This document shows, piece by piece, positions 16,299-24,122 of a stretch of DNA of 38,776 bases (positions are counted from its first letter, which is position 1; each line of letters starts with the position of its first letter). The DNA comes from an uncultured Eubacterium sp. GTDB taxonomy: Bacteria > Bacillota > Clostridia > Lachnospirales > Lachnospiraceae. The translations under genes were made by a program, and so were the position numbers. The stretch is taken from NCBI GenBank assembly GCA_910580075.1, contig CAJTVR010000037.1, positions 1 to 38,776 of the forward strand. The letters are read 5' to 3'. Under the pieces are notes generated by a model that was not told the origin of the DNA, did no database searches, and worked only from the letters and a program-made list of their open reading frames with translations.

Positions 16299-17738
16299 TC
16301 ACTGCTTTTCGCTGTCTTCCAGCAAAGCTTCCAGTACTTTATGCTGCGCGACAGCCTTGTCATAATTTTCCTTCTGGACTGCCATTTTTAGTCTTAAGAT
16401 TTCCCTGCCGACTTCTCTTGGCGCTCCTTCGGCCAGCTGACGGATTGATTCCATAAACATTTCGGCCTTTTCCCAGTTTTCCATTTCTACGCACAATATC
16501 AGTTTTGACAGACTGCGCTTCAGGCTTTCCAGGTTTTCCGGCGTTCCGTATACTTTGATATTAGCAAAATCATCTGCTTCCTGCGCACCCTCCTGGGCAA
16601 AGGAGGTAAATGCCGGATTTTTTCCTTCTTCTGTCTGGTCTGGCGTATCGTCTTCTTCGCTGATGCCAAGCCAGATCGAAAACGAAAACGTGCTGCCCTT
16701 ATTTTTTTCTCCTTCTACTTCAATCCTTCCGCCCATAAGCTCTGAGAGCTGTTTGCAGATATTCAGCCCCAGCCCGGTTCCTCCGTATTTTCTGGAAATC
16801 GATGCATCTGCCTGGGAGAAACTCTGAAACAGCTTTTCTTTATCTGCCTCATCAATACCGATGCCGGTGTCTTTGACAATAAAAAACAGTTCGACTTTAT
16901 CATTGACCCGTGCAGTCCTTACAACCTCTACCGTAATTTTTCCAACGGATGTAAATTTCAGCGCATTCGATAGCAGGTTGTTTAGAATCTGTCCTACCCG
17001 CAGTTCGTCGCCAATCAGGTACTGCGGCACCTGCGGCGAAACCGTCATAAAAAAGCCGAGTCCTTTTTCTGTAATTTTATTAATATGCTGTGATTTTACA
17101 TAATCAAGCATGCTGCGGAAATGAAACCTCCTCGGTTCCAGCGTAAATTTGCCGGCTTCCAGCTTGGAAAAATCCAGTATATTATTAATAATCTTATTCA
17201 TATCGCCGCAGCAGCGTTCTACCAGCCGCAGTGATTTTAATGTCCGTTCATCTGTAACAAAATCAAACAGCTCCCTGACATTTCCGAGAATTCCGTTTAC
17301 AGGCGTACGCAGCTCATGCGTCACATTTGCTACAAACTCCGATTTGACCTTCATAGCCTGCTGTGCTTCCTGGCGTACCTGTTCGATTTCCCTGCCCAGA
17401 AACTCCTTTTCCAGTATATCGTTTGCCATGCAGATATATGTATCTTTGTGTTCTTCACTCATCATAATCCGGGCTTCTACCGGAAAACAGGTCAGATTTC
17501 CACGATACGCCACCAGGTTCTGCGGTTCATTTCCAAACACATATTCTGTCTGAAAGCCATCGTCTAATGCTTTAAATGTATTTGGAAATACATCGCTGAT
17601 ATGCCTGCCAGTCAGGCCATTTTCATATTTCAGTTTTTTTTGCGCTGCATCGTTTGCATATGTAACCTTTCCAGACATGTCAAACGTCAGTATCATTTCC
17701 AGCGCTTTATCCATGAGAAACCTATACATTCGTTCCAT
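16299..17738 (-). CDS. Cytosolic PAS-domain histidine kinase with C-terminal helical domain
   Basis: 479 residues from the ATG at 17738 (GGGAGG nine bases upstream); the longer frame from 17819 has no such site. N-terminal PAS (about 10-110), HisKA with His141 (THELRTPVNG), HATPase with NNLLSNALKFT, DTGIGID and GGTGLGL. No membrane segment. After the ATPase comes an acidic linker and a helical C-terminal domain of about 80 residues, similar in size and feel to an HPt but without the His-x-x-Lys-Gly motif. No fused receiver. The likely receivers are those of the two flanking HD-domain regulators and the CheY-like protein. Confidence 0.88.
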   Translation of the reverse strand: MERMYRFLMDKALEMILTFDMSGKVTYANDAAQKKLKYENGLTGRHISDVFPNTFKALDDGFQTEYVFGNEPQNLVAYRGNLTCFPVEARIMMSEEHKDTYICMANDILEKEFLGREIEQVRQEAQQAMKVKSEFVANVTHELRTPVNGILGNVRELFDFVTDERTLKSLRLVERCCGDMNKIINNILDFSKLEAGKFTLEPRRFHFRSMLDYVKSQHINKITEKGLGFFMTVSPQVPQYLIGDELRVGQILNNLLSNALKFTSVGKITVEVVRTARVNDKVELFFIVKDTGIGIDEADKEKLFQSFSQADASISRKYGGTGLGLNICKQLSELMGGRIEVEGEKNKGSTFSFSIWLGISEEDDTPDQTEEGKNPAFTSFAQEGAQEADDFANIKVYGTPENLESLKRSLSKLILCVEMENWEKAEMFMESIRQLAEGAPREVGREILRLKMAVQKENYDKAVAQHKVLEALLEDSEKQ

Positions 17739-17811
17739 TATTAACTGCCTCCCGCGAACACGAATAAAAAGGCAGCAAAATATGACTGCTTTGCCGCCTG
17801 CATTTTTCATG

Positions 17812-18888
17812 TCATACAAATTTTAACATTTTGATCACTTCACAATTAAATATATCCTCTTTTGCAAGTGCAAAACATTCCAGCATATCCGGCGAAAACT
17901 GGCCGCACTCGCCATTCATGATCATTTCAAATGCTTCATCTTTTGTAAAGGGTTTTTTATACACCCTGGGGCTTACAAGTGCATCATAAACATCTGCAAC
18001 AGAAACTGCCTGAACGCCTATTGAGATTTCATTTCCCTTCAGGTGATCCGGATATCCGTTTCCATCCCACCGTTCATGGTGATGCCTGCAGATATCATAG
18101 CCATAGCGGTAAAAATCACTATCTTTCCTCCGGAAGGATTTTTCTAACACTTCACATCCTATAATAGTATGTTTTTTCATGATCTCAAATTCTTCATCTG
18201 TCAGCCGGCCCGGTTTTAAAAGAATCGTATCCGATATCCCTATTTTGCCGATATCATGTAAGACAGACGCATGCACATACTGATCTACCTGATAGCTGGT
18301 AAGGCCGTAATCCGGAAAATATTCCTGAATGTATTCCAGAATGATTTTTGTAAAATACTTGATCCGCTGCGTATGCTCGCCTGTCTCCACACTCCGGAAC
18401 TCTACAAGCGAACTGAGTGTTTCTAACATGACATCGTTATTTTCCCGGATTTCTTTTTCCTGTGCTTTGATTTCTACTTCCTGCTGTTTTAAGCGCCGCT
18501 CCATTTCAAGCCTGCTCTGGTACAGCTGGATAATATTCTGGCTCCTTTTTTTTACAATATGCGGATAAAAAGGCTTATGTATGACATCTGCTGCGCCATA
18601 AGTGTACGCTTTGTCTTCACTGTCAATTACAGTCTCACCTGTAATCAGTATAACTGGTATCTGATCTACCAATTCCCTCTGTTTCATGTATTCCAGTACA
18701 TCAAAACCAGACATGACAGGCATGGAAATGTCTAACAGAATCAGTACCAGATTGCGGCTGCCGGCAATCTTAGCAATTGCTTCTCTTCCATTTTCCGCTT
18801 CAAGCCTTTCGTATTCGCCAAACATTGATTTGAGTATCTCGCGGTTTACCGCCTCATCATCAACAATCAATATCTGCTGCTTTTCCAT
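17812..18888 (-). CDS. Response regulator with HD-GYP-type phosphodiesterase domain
   Basis: 358 residues from the ATG at 18888 (GAGG eight bases upstream). Receiver (phospho-Asp53 in LLDISMP), an amphipathic coiled-coil linker, then an apparently complete HD-GYP-like domain: ETGEHTQR, LHDIGKIGI, KKHTIIG and HHHERWDGNGYP. Proteins of this layout hydrolyse cyclic di-GMP or related dinucleotides, but the GYP-type motif is not enough to fix the substrate. First gene of the chemosensory operon, directly behind its promoter. It may be the main output, changing second-messenger levels when phosphorylated. Confidence 0.9.
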   Translation of the reverse strand: MEKQQILIVDDEAVNREILKSMFGEYERLEAENGREAIAKIAGSRNLVLILLDISMPVMSGFDVLEYMKQRELVDQIPVILITGETVIDSEDKAYTYGAADVIHKPFYPHIVKKRSQNIIQLYQSRLEMERRLKQQEVEIKAQEKEIRENNDVMLETLSSLVEFRSVETGEHTQRIKYFTKIILEYIQEYFPDYGLTSYQVDQYVHASVLHDIGKIGISDTILLKPGRLTDEEFEIMKKHTIIGCEVLEKSFRRKDSDFYRYGYDICRHHHERWDGNGYPDHLKGNEISIGVQAVSVADVYDALVSPRVYKKPFTKDEAFEMIMNGECGQFSPDMLECFALAKEDIFNCEVIKMLKFV

Positions 18889-18938
18889 AATATATGCCTC
18901 GCAATTTCTCCCTGATTGTAATATATCCTTTATAGCCA

Positions 18939-18967
18939 ATGTTAACCTTTTTCCAGGATATTGTCAA
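18939..18967 (-). promoter_or_regulatory. Main promoter of the chemosensory operon
   Basis: Minus strand: perfect TTGACA (18962-18967), 17-base spacer, TAACAT (18939-18944). Predicted start near 18932 gives a leader of about 45 bases before the first gene. Sigma-A type; no flagellar sigma-28 motif was seen here. The 300-bp gap 18940-19238 holds this promoter and otherwise no gene or strong structure. Confidence 0.72.
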
Positions 18968-19238
18968 CCGGTTTCTGGCACAGACAATACCTGTATCAGC
19001 AGTCTGGCCTCTGGCAAAGCCGTAACCGAATCCAGACTGTCAGCTGTCCGTTTTGCAAAAAGGCTGGATACTCTCCCGGCCCGGTTTACGTTTTCTTACG
19101 GACTTTACAGTATGATGCCAGGAGCTAAACCAGACTGGAACATCATCTGTTTTGTTAATATTATAATGAAAAAAAGGTCTTTTGTCTACTGAAAATTATA
19201 TTCCCTGCCGGATTTTCATTTATTTTCGCTGGTAATAT

Positions 19239-19267
19239 TTAACTTCTGAGTAAGATTATGTTAAAAT
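19239..19267 (+). promoter_or_regulatory. Promoter of the YbaK/ProX-type gene
   Basis: TTAACT (19239-19244), 17-base spacer, TAAAAT (19262-19267). Predicted start near 19274 excludes the upstream ATG at 19258 and supports translation from 19291. Confidence 0.65.
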
Positions 19268-19290
19268 ATAGGAAAAAGGAGTCCGGTTAC

Positions 19291-19779
19291 ATGAAAAAAC
19301 AGCAGATTTATGATTATTTAAAAGAGCTTGGAATCTGGTTTGAAATTACAGAGCACGGTGCAGTATATCATATGGAAGACCTTGCGAATCTGCATCTGCC
19401 ATACCCGCAGGCGGATGCTAAAAATATATTTGTACGGGATGATAAAAAGCAAAACTTTTATCTAATCACTGTAAAAGGATCAAAACGGGTAAATCTAAAG
19501 GATTTCCGCAAAACATACGGCACCAGGCCTCTTTCATTCGCCAGCGCGGAAGAACTGATGTCTTATATGAAACTGCTTCCCGGAGCTGTCACGCCGTTTG
19601 GTGTTTTAAATGATACATCATGCAGGGTGCAGTGTTTTATCGATCAGGAATTTCTGGAAGGCGAGGGGCTTATCGGCGTGCATCCGAATGATAATACGGC
19701 AACTGTCTGGCTGAAAACTGAGGATCTTGCACAAATAATCCAAAAGCACGGAAATAAGGCTTCTATAATACCGCTGTAA
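19291..19779 (+). CDS. YbaK/ProX-type aminoacyl-tRNA editing protein
   Basis: 162 residues. Matches the YbaK/prolyl-tRNA-editing superfamily, which removes wrongly attached amino acids (for example Ala or Cys) from tRNA(Pro) in trans. Seen: the AKNIFVRDD segment, the LITVKGSKRVNLK core with the conserved lysine, TPFGVLND and the GVHPNDN stretch. The order and length fit the ProX/PrdX single-domain form. The start at 19291 is set by AAGGAG nine bases upstream and by the promoter position. It stands alone between divergent operons. The exact amino-acid specificity cannot be read from the sequence. Confidence 0.88.
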   Translation: MKKQQIYDYLKELGIWFEITEHGAVYHMEDLANLHLPYPQADAKNIFVRDDKKQNFYLITVKGSKRVNLKDFRKTYGTRPLSFASAEELMSYMKLLPGAVTPFGVLNDTSCRVQCFIDQEFLEGEGLIGVHPNDNTATVWLKTEDLAQIIQKHGNKASIIPL

Positions 19780-20004
19780 CACGCACTTTGCAGGAAAAAC
19801 AACACCCTGCGCTGTCTGAAGAACTGTTTGCAGCCTCAATATACCTAAAGATCATCAGATTCAGAAACAGCATTTAAATAGTATTAAAAACTATGAAATC
19901 CCGTATTTATAATTATCAGACAGAATCCAGATATAAAAAACAATTGCTTTTTCACTTCACAAGTAGTATTCTGTATAGAAACATCAGCTGCCTGTAATCC
20001 GGAA

Positions 20005-20053
20005 TGTCTGACAGTCACAAATCAGACAGTTCATACAGCCTGGCTGATACAAT
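20005..20053 (+). promoter_or_regulatory. Extended -10 promoter and inverted repeat before degV
   Basis: TGATACAAT (20045-20053) fits an extended -10. About 20 bases upstream is a 7-bp inverted repeat with a 10-base spacer (TGTCTGA at 20005-20011, TCAGACA at 20022-20028), a possible operator. The rest of the gap 19780-20096 shows no gene. Confidence 0.4.
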
Positions 20054-20096
20054 TTCCCAAATCACACAATTTTACAAATGAAAGGTATGAAATCAT

Positions 20097-20999
20097 ATGC
20101 AGGAATCATTCCATATTATCAGCGACGGCTCCTGTGACCTGCCCGCCCGGCTGACACAGGAAAAAAATATCACCGTCGTTCCGTTTTATGTATCATTTGA
20201 CGATACCTCTTATCTGAAAGAAACTGTAGATATTGATGTCCGTGACTTTTACCGGCAGATGACAGAGCGCAAAGGAGTTTTTCCAAAAACTTCCATGCCT
20301 TCTGTCCATGACTATGAGCAGGCATTCCTTCCTTATGCACAGTCCGCAGTTCCTGTAATCTGCATCTGCATTACATCAAAATTCAGCGGCTCCATGCAGT
20401 CGGCACTGAATGCCCGCTCACTTGTACAGGAAACATATCCCGATGCCGTCATTACGGTCATCGATGCCACCGTTAATACTGTGCTCCAGGGACAGTTTGT
20501 ACTTGAAGCAGCAGCTATGCGTGACAGCGGCTTCAGTTATCAGGATACCATTTCAAGACTTGAAGAAATCAAAAGCACCGGGCGGATTTTCTTTACGGTC
20601 GGAAATATGGAGTATTTAAAACATGGCGGACGGATTGGAAAAGTCGCTGCAGCCGCAGGCGGACTTCTAAATATCCGGCCGGTCATTACGTTAAGAGAAG
20701 GCGAAATTTTCCCTTCCGGCATTGAACGCGGCCGCAGACGCACGCTTCAGAAAGTCATGTCGCTGCTTTTGGACTACTTAAAAGAAAAAGACGCCGGCAT
20801 CGAACGTTATTCGCTCGCCGCAGGATACGGATATGACCGTGATGAAGGCCTGGCATTCCGCGACCATGCACTGTCTGTTTTACAGGAACATGGATATGAC
20901 ATCAAAGAACTCCCGGCCTATCAGATTGGTGCCACAATCGGAGTACACACCGGACCTTATCCGCTTGGTTTTGGAATTATAGAAAAAGCAGTTATCTAA
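20097..20999 (+). CDS. DegV family fatty-acid-binding protein
   Basis: 300 residues. The DegV/FakB family binds a fatty acid and presents it to a FakA-type kinase. Family features seen: the N-terminal ISDGSCDLP, KTSMPS, the ITSKFSGSMQSA loop and the C-terminal IGATIGVHTGPYPLGFG. AAAGG lies about 11 bases before the ATG. No fakA gene is nearby, so it probably supplies a kinase encoded elsewhere, as is usual for the many DegV paralogues of clostridia. Followed by a strong bidirectional terminator. Confidence 0.92.
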   Translation: MQESFHIISDGSCDLPARLTQEKNITVVPFYVSFDDTSYLKETVDIDVRDFYRQMTERKGVFPKTSMPSVHDYEQAFLPYAQSAVPVICICITSKFSGSMQSALNARSLVQETYPDAVITVIDATVNTVLQGQFVLEAAAMRDSGFSYQDTISRLEEIKSTGRIFFTVGNMEYLKHGGRIGKVAAAAGGLLNIRPVITLREGEIFPSGIERGRRRTLQKVMSLLLDYLKEKDAGIERYSLAAGYGYDRDEGLAFRDHALSVLQEHGYDIKELPAYQIGATIGVHTGPYPLGFGIIEKAVI

Positions 21000-21030
21000 G
21001 AACAGTTTACAGCTGTATTCACTAAAAGCA

Positions 21031-21083
21031 AAAAGGAGCTGCCGCATTAAGGTACATATTTTACTTAGTGCGGCACTCCTTTT
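21031..21083. terminator. Bidirectional terminator between degV and the peptidoglycan-binding gene
   Basis: About 20-bp stem (21031-21051 with 21064-21083, one bulge and one mismatch, 12-nt loop) flanked by A and T runs, serving converging genes. The arm GAGCTGCCGCATTAAG resembles the arms of the structures at 24001 and 28454. Confidence 0.85.
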
Positions 21084-21106
21084 GCTGCAGCAGCGCTGTC
21101 CCGGTT

Positions 21107-21568
21107 CTAAAGCCCTAACGCTGTCAGTGTTTCATCCCCGATTATGCCGTCTGCTGTCAGTTCATTGTCTCTTTGAAATCTTTTTAAAGCTCTCTTTGTC
21201 TTTGTACCCATTACGCCGTCTGCCGTCCCGCAGGAATATCCATAACGGTTCAGTATTCTCTGCACTTTTTTTACTGTGGTTTTGCTTACATAATACGCAT
21301 ACGGACAGGCTCCGTTCCGGTGTACATGCGCGCTATGTCCTCCGCAGTAATAATAATCGTCATCTGCATACGGACAGACTCCGCCATAATGTGTATGGGC
21401 CGCATGTCCTCCGCAGTAATAATAGCTGGCAGAAGCAGTGCCGCCATGGCAGCCGCCATGATGTCCATGTGCATAAACTGTTGTGGCAGATATAAGTCCT
21501 GCTGCAGGAGTGATAATGATTGTACCGGCAAGAACAGCAGCCATTAAGGCTTTCTTTACCTGTTTCAT
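21107..21568 (-). CDS. Secreted peptidoglycan-binding protein with His/Cys repeats
   Basis: 153 residues. Signal peptide (about 1-33, ending near VYAHG), a His/Gly-rich segment, then two near-identical units of the form YYYCGGHxAHxH-x2-GxCPYA (about residues 49-71 and 72-94). A C-terminal PG_binding_1 domain of about 60 residues follows (VQRILNRYGY, DGVMGTKTKRALKRFQ, DGIIGDETLTALG). The paired Cys and His in each unit suggest metal binding or disulfides; this is inference. GAAAGGGG precedes the ATG. A TATAAT box with a weak -35 lies at about 21637-21642 on the minus strand. Probably exported and held on the cell wall. Confidence 0.85.
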   Translation of the reverse strand: MKQVKKALMAAVLAGTIIITPAAGLISATTVYAHGHHGGCHGGTASASYYYCGGHAAHTHYGGVCPYADDDYYYCGGHSAHVHRNGACPYAYYVSKTTVKKVQRILNRYGYSCGTADGVMGTKTKRALKRFQRDNELTADGIIGDETLTALGL

Positions 21569-21711
21569 AAAAATCCCCTTTCTTTTTTGCAGATGCTGTC
21601 ATACTGACTGCACCAGATCATCTGTATATGGATTATTATAAGTCATTGCCATGGAAAAATCCAGCAGAAAATGCCATTCTTTTACTATCCGGTCTTTTGC
21701 GGACATAACGC

Positions 21712-23058
21712 TCACAGCTGCCCTTTTTCTCCTGCCAGTCCGGATTTTTTGTAATATACGGCACCCGTCAGATCCGCCAGCCCCCATCCAATCGGAATCG
21801 ACCACCAGATGCCGCAGACACCGGCTGTCCAGACTGCGGCAAGCATATAAGATAAGCCCACGCGGGTTCCAAGCGATACCGCTGTCAGTACGACTGACAT
21901 GCCCGGCCGGCCCGCTGCCCGGTACAGGGCATAAAATAAAAACAGGCATCCAATCCCGCAGTAAAAAGGTCCGACAATATGCAGATAGCGCACACCTTCT
22001 TTGATAATCGCCGTTTCATCTGCACGGACAAACAGACGCATCAGCCGTTCTGCAAAAATCCAGATTACTGCAGAAGCCGTAAGACAGTATGCAGCAGATG
22101 TCATAAATGCACAGCGTATCCCTTCCCGAATCCGTTTTCGGGACCCCGCGCCGGCATTCTGGGCAGTAAATGTAGAAAAAGCATTCGCATATTCCTGCGC
22201 TGGCATATAAGTAAAGGCTTCGATTTTCACTGCTGCCGCAAATGCCGCCATAATATCAGTCCCAAAACTGTTCACCAGCCCCTGTACCATCAGAATGCCG
22301 AGGTTCATAACAGACTGCTGCATGCAGGTCAGTACTGAATAACCGGCAATTTCCCCAAGGCTGCTTTTACTTATACGAAAATGCAAAAAAGCTGATGCAG
22401 CCTCCTGCCTTTTCATCAGCACATAAAAACCTATCCCGATTCCCGAAATATACTGTGCGATTACCGTAGCAGCTGCAGCGCCAGATGTTCCCCGGTTCAG
22501 GCAGACGACAAACAAAATATCCAGGGAAATGTTTAATACCGTAGAAATACCCAGAAATACAAGCGGTACTACAGAGTTCCCAATCGATTTTAAATACGCC
22601 GCAAAAAAGTTGTAAAGAGCCACTGCCGGTATGCCCCAGAAAATAAGCTCCAGATAGTCCTTTGTAATGTCCCTGACAGCATCCGGAATGTTCATCCATG
22701 TAATAATATAATCCGTAAGCAGCAAAGACCCTGCTGTCAGCACAAACGATACCGCTGCTGTCAGTACAAACGATGCACAGATGCTGCATTTAAGTCCCTG
22801 AGCATCCTTTCTGCCAAAACAGCGTGAAAATACAACGCCGCTGCCCATGCACAGCCCGAGCAGCACGGAAGTTAGAAACGTCATCAGTGCAAATGCCGAC
22901 CCGACTGCCCCGAGCGCTCCTGTGCCGATAAAATTCCCAACGACCCAGGTATCTGCGATATTATACCCCTGCTGTAAAATATTGCCGCAGATCATCGGCA
23001 GTGCATAAACAAACATCGTCTGAAATACCGGGCCTTTTGTCAAATCTTTCTGTTTCAT
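21712..23058 (-). CDS. MATE family multidrug/cation antiporter
   Basis: 448 residues, about 12 hydrophobic segments. It opens with the family-typical N-terminus (GPVFQTMFVYALPMICGNILQQGYN, here given only in part: MFVYALPMI, then NIADTWVVGNFIG), and the second half repeats the fold. Exports drugs or metabolites using an ion gradient. The gene begins six bases after the stop of the kinase-like gene, so the two form an operon. The GGAGG in the end of the upstream gene is 15 bases from the ATG, rather far, and coupling is likely. Substrate unknown. Confidence 0.93.
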   Translation of the reverse strand: MKQKDLTKGPVFQTMFVYALPMICGNILQQGYNIADTWVVGNFIGTGALGAVGSAFALMTFLTSVLLGLCMGSGVVFSRCFGRKDAQGLKCSICASFVLTAAVSFVLTAGSLLLTDYIITWMNIPDAVRDITKDYLELIFWGIPAVALYNFFAAYLKSIGNSVVPLVFLGISTVLNISLDILFVVCLNRGTSGAAAATVIAQYISGIGIGFYVLMKRQEAASAFLHFRISKSSLGEIAGYSVLTCMQQSVMNLGILMVQGLVNSFGTDIMAAFAAAVKIEAFTYMPAQEYANAFSTFTAQNAGAGSRKRIREGIRCAFMTSAAYCLTASAVIWIFAERLMRLFVRADETAIIKEGVRYLHIVGPFYCGIGCLFLFYALYRAAGRPGMSVVLTAVSLGTRVGLSYMLAAVWTAGVCGIWWSIPIGWGLADLTGAVYYKKSGLAGEKGQL

Positions 23059-23064
23059 GCTATA

Positions 23065-23976
23065 TTAAATCATCCTCCTGGCATATTTTGAAACAATGTT
23101 CCTCACATGCATAAGATACGCTCCTCCAAACAGATTCAGATGATTCAAAAGATGATACAGATTATAAAAATCCCTCCGCTCACTGTAACCTGGCTGAAAA
23201 GGCGCAGCTTCCTGATATGCCTTGTAAAAAGCCTCCGGGAATCCTCCGAACAGTTCTGTCATAGCAATGTCTGCTTCTGCATGTCCGACATAAGATGCCG
23301 GGTCAATCAGCCAGGCTCTTCCATCACACCCTGTAATAAAGTTCCCGGACCATAAATCCCCGTGCAGCAGGGAAGGATACCGCGGCTCGGTGAGAATACG
23401 GTCCGTTCGTTCGATTAATCCGGACAGTTTTTTCAAATCCGATTTTTCAAAATAACGGGATGCACGCCTAAGCTGCGGCATCAGGCGGCAGTCGCGGAAA
23501 AATGCTGCAAAACTGTCAGACGCCGTATTCAGCTGCCTGCCGGCTCCGATAAAATTATCTTCCCGGAAACCGTACAGGCCATCACTGACAAAACCCGCAG
23601 CCGGAGCACGGTGCATGGCTGCCAGCTGTCTGCCAAATACCTCCCAGAAATCCGGTGTCTGCTTCTTCCCCTGTGCATATTCCATCAGCAGAAAAGAAAA
23701 GCCTCCCCTGTCTTCCTCTGTCCCATATCCGAAAACCTGGGGCGTGCCAATCGCTTTTGTCCCGGCAATTGCAGCAAGACCTGCTGCTTCTGCCTTGAAA
23801 AACGCCAGATTTTCTTTTGTATTCGCTTTCATAAAAATCTGTGTCTTATTATTTAAATCCAGCCGGAACGCCTGGTTAATATCCCCGCCTGCGATCTGCC
23901 TGGACTGTGTGATTTTAATACCGCTGCCGAAAATATCTGCCAGAGCGGCATTTAAAGATTCATACTGCTGTAACAT
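23065..23976 (-). CDS. Fructosamine kinase-like protein
   Basis: 303 residues. Fructosamine-3-kinase/ketosamine-3-kinase family, a small-molecule kinase fold used in protein deglycation or sugar-amine metabolism. Seen: the N-terminal GGDINQAFR nucleotide loop, ATP-contact Lys50, catalytic LLHGDLWSGN (Asp207) and metal-binding IDPA (Asp225), then the family's YVGHAEADIAM segment. AAGGAG is 10 bases before the ATG. It starts only 24 bases after the long hairpin that follows pnp, so its own promoter is not obvious. Forms a pair with the MATE exporter. Confidence 0.92.
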   Translation of the reverse strand: MLQQYESLNAALADIFGSGIKITQSRQIAGGDINQAFRLDLNNKTQIFMKANTKENLAFFKAEAAGLAAIAGTKAIGTPQVFGYGTEEDRGGFSFLLMEYAQGKKQTPDFWEVFGRQLAAMHRAPAAGFVSDGLYGFREDNFIGAGRQLNTASDSFAAFFRDCRLMPQLRRASRYFEKSDLKKLSGLIERTDRILTEPRYPSLLHGDLWSGNFITGCDGRAWLIDPASYVGHAEADIAMTELFGGFPEAFYKAYQEAAPFQPGYSERRDFYNLYHLLNHLNLFGGAYLMHVRNIVSKYARRMI

Positions 23977-24000
23977 ATACGCTAAACTCCTTAAAAAGGC

Positions 24001-24105
24001 AAAAGGACTGCCGCATCAAGAAAACTGATACAGGATATAGCTGGTTTAAATCGTTCTTTTATACTATATCCTGTATATGTTTTGCTTAGAGCGACAGCCC
24101 CTTTT
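24001..24105 (-). terminator. Long hairpin terminator after pnp
   Basis: An outer imperfect stem (24001-24014 with 24091-24105) encloses a perfect 13-bp inner stem (24028-24040 with 24064-24076), with T runs on the minus strand just after it. It ends pnp transcription. Its far end lies only 24 bases before the next gene, so it may also act as an attenuator for it. Confidence 0.6.
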
Positions 24106-24122
24106 TCATGTTTTTATAATTT

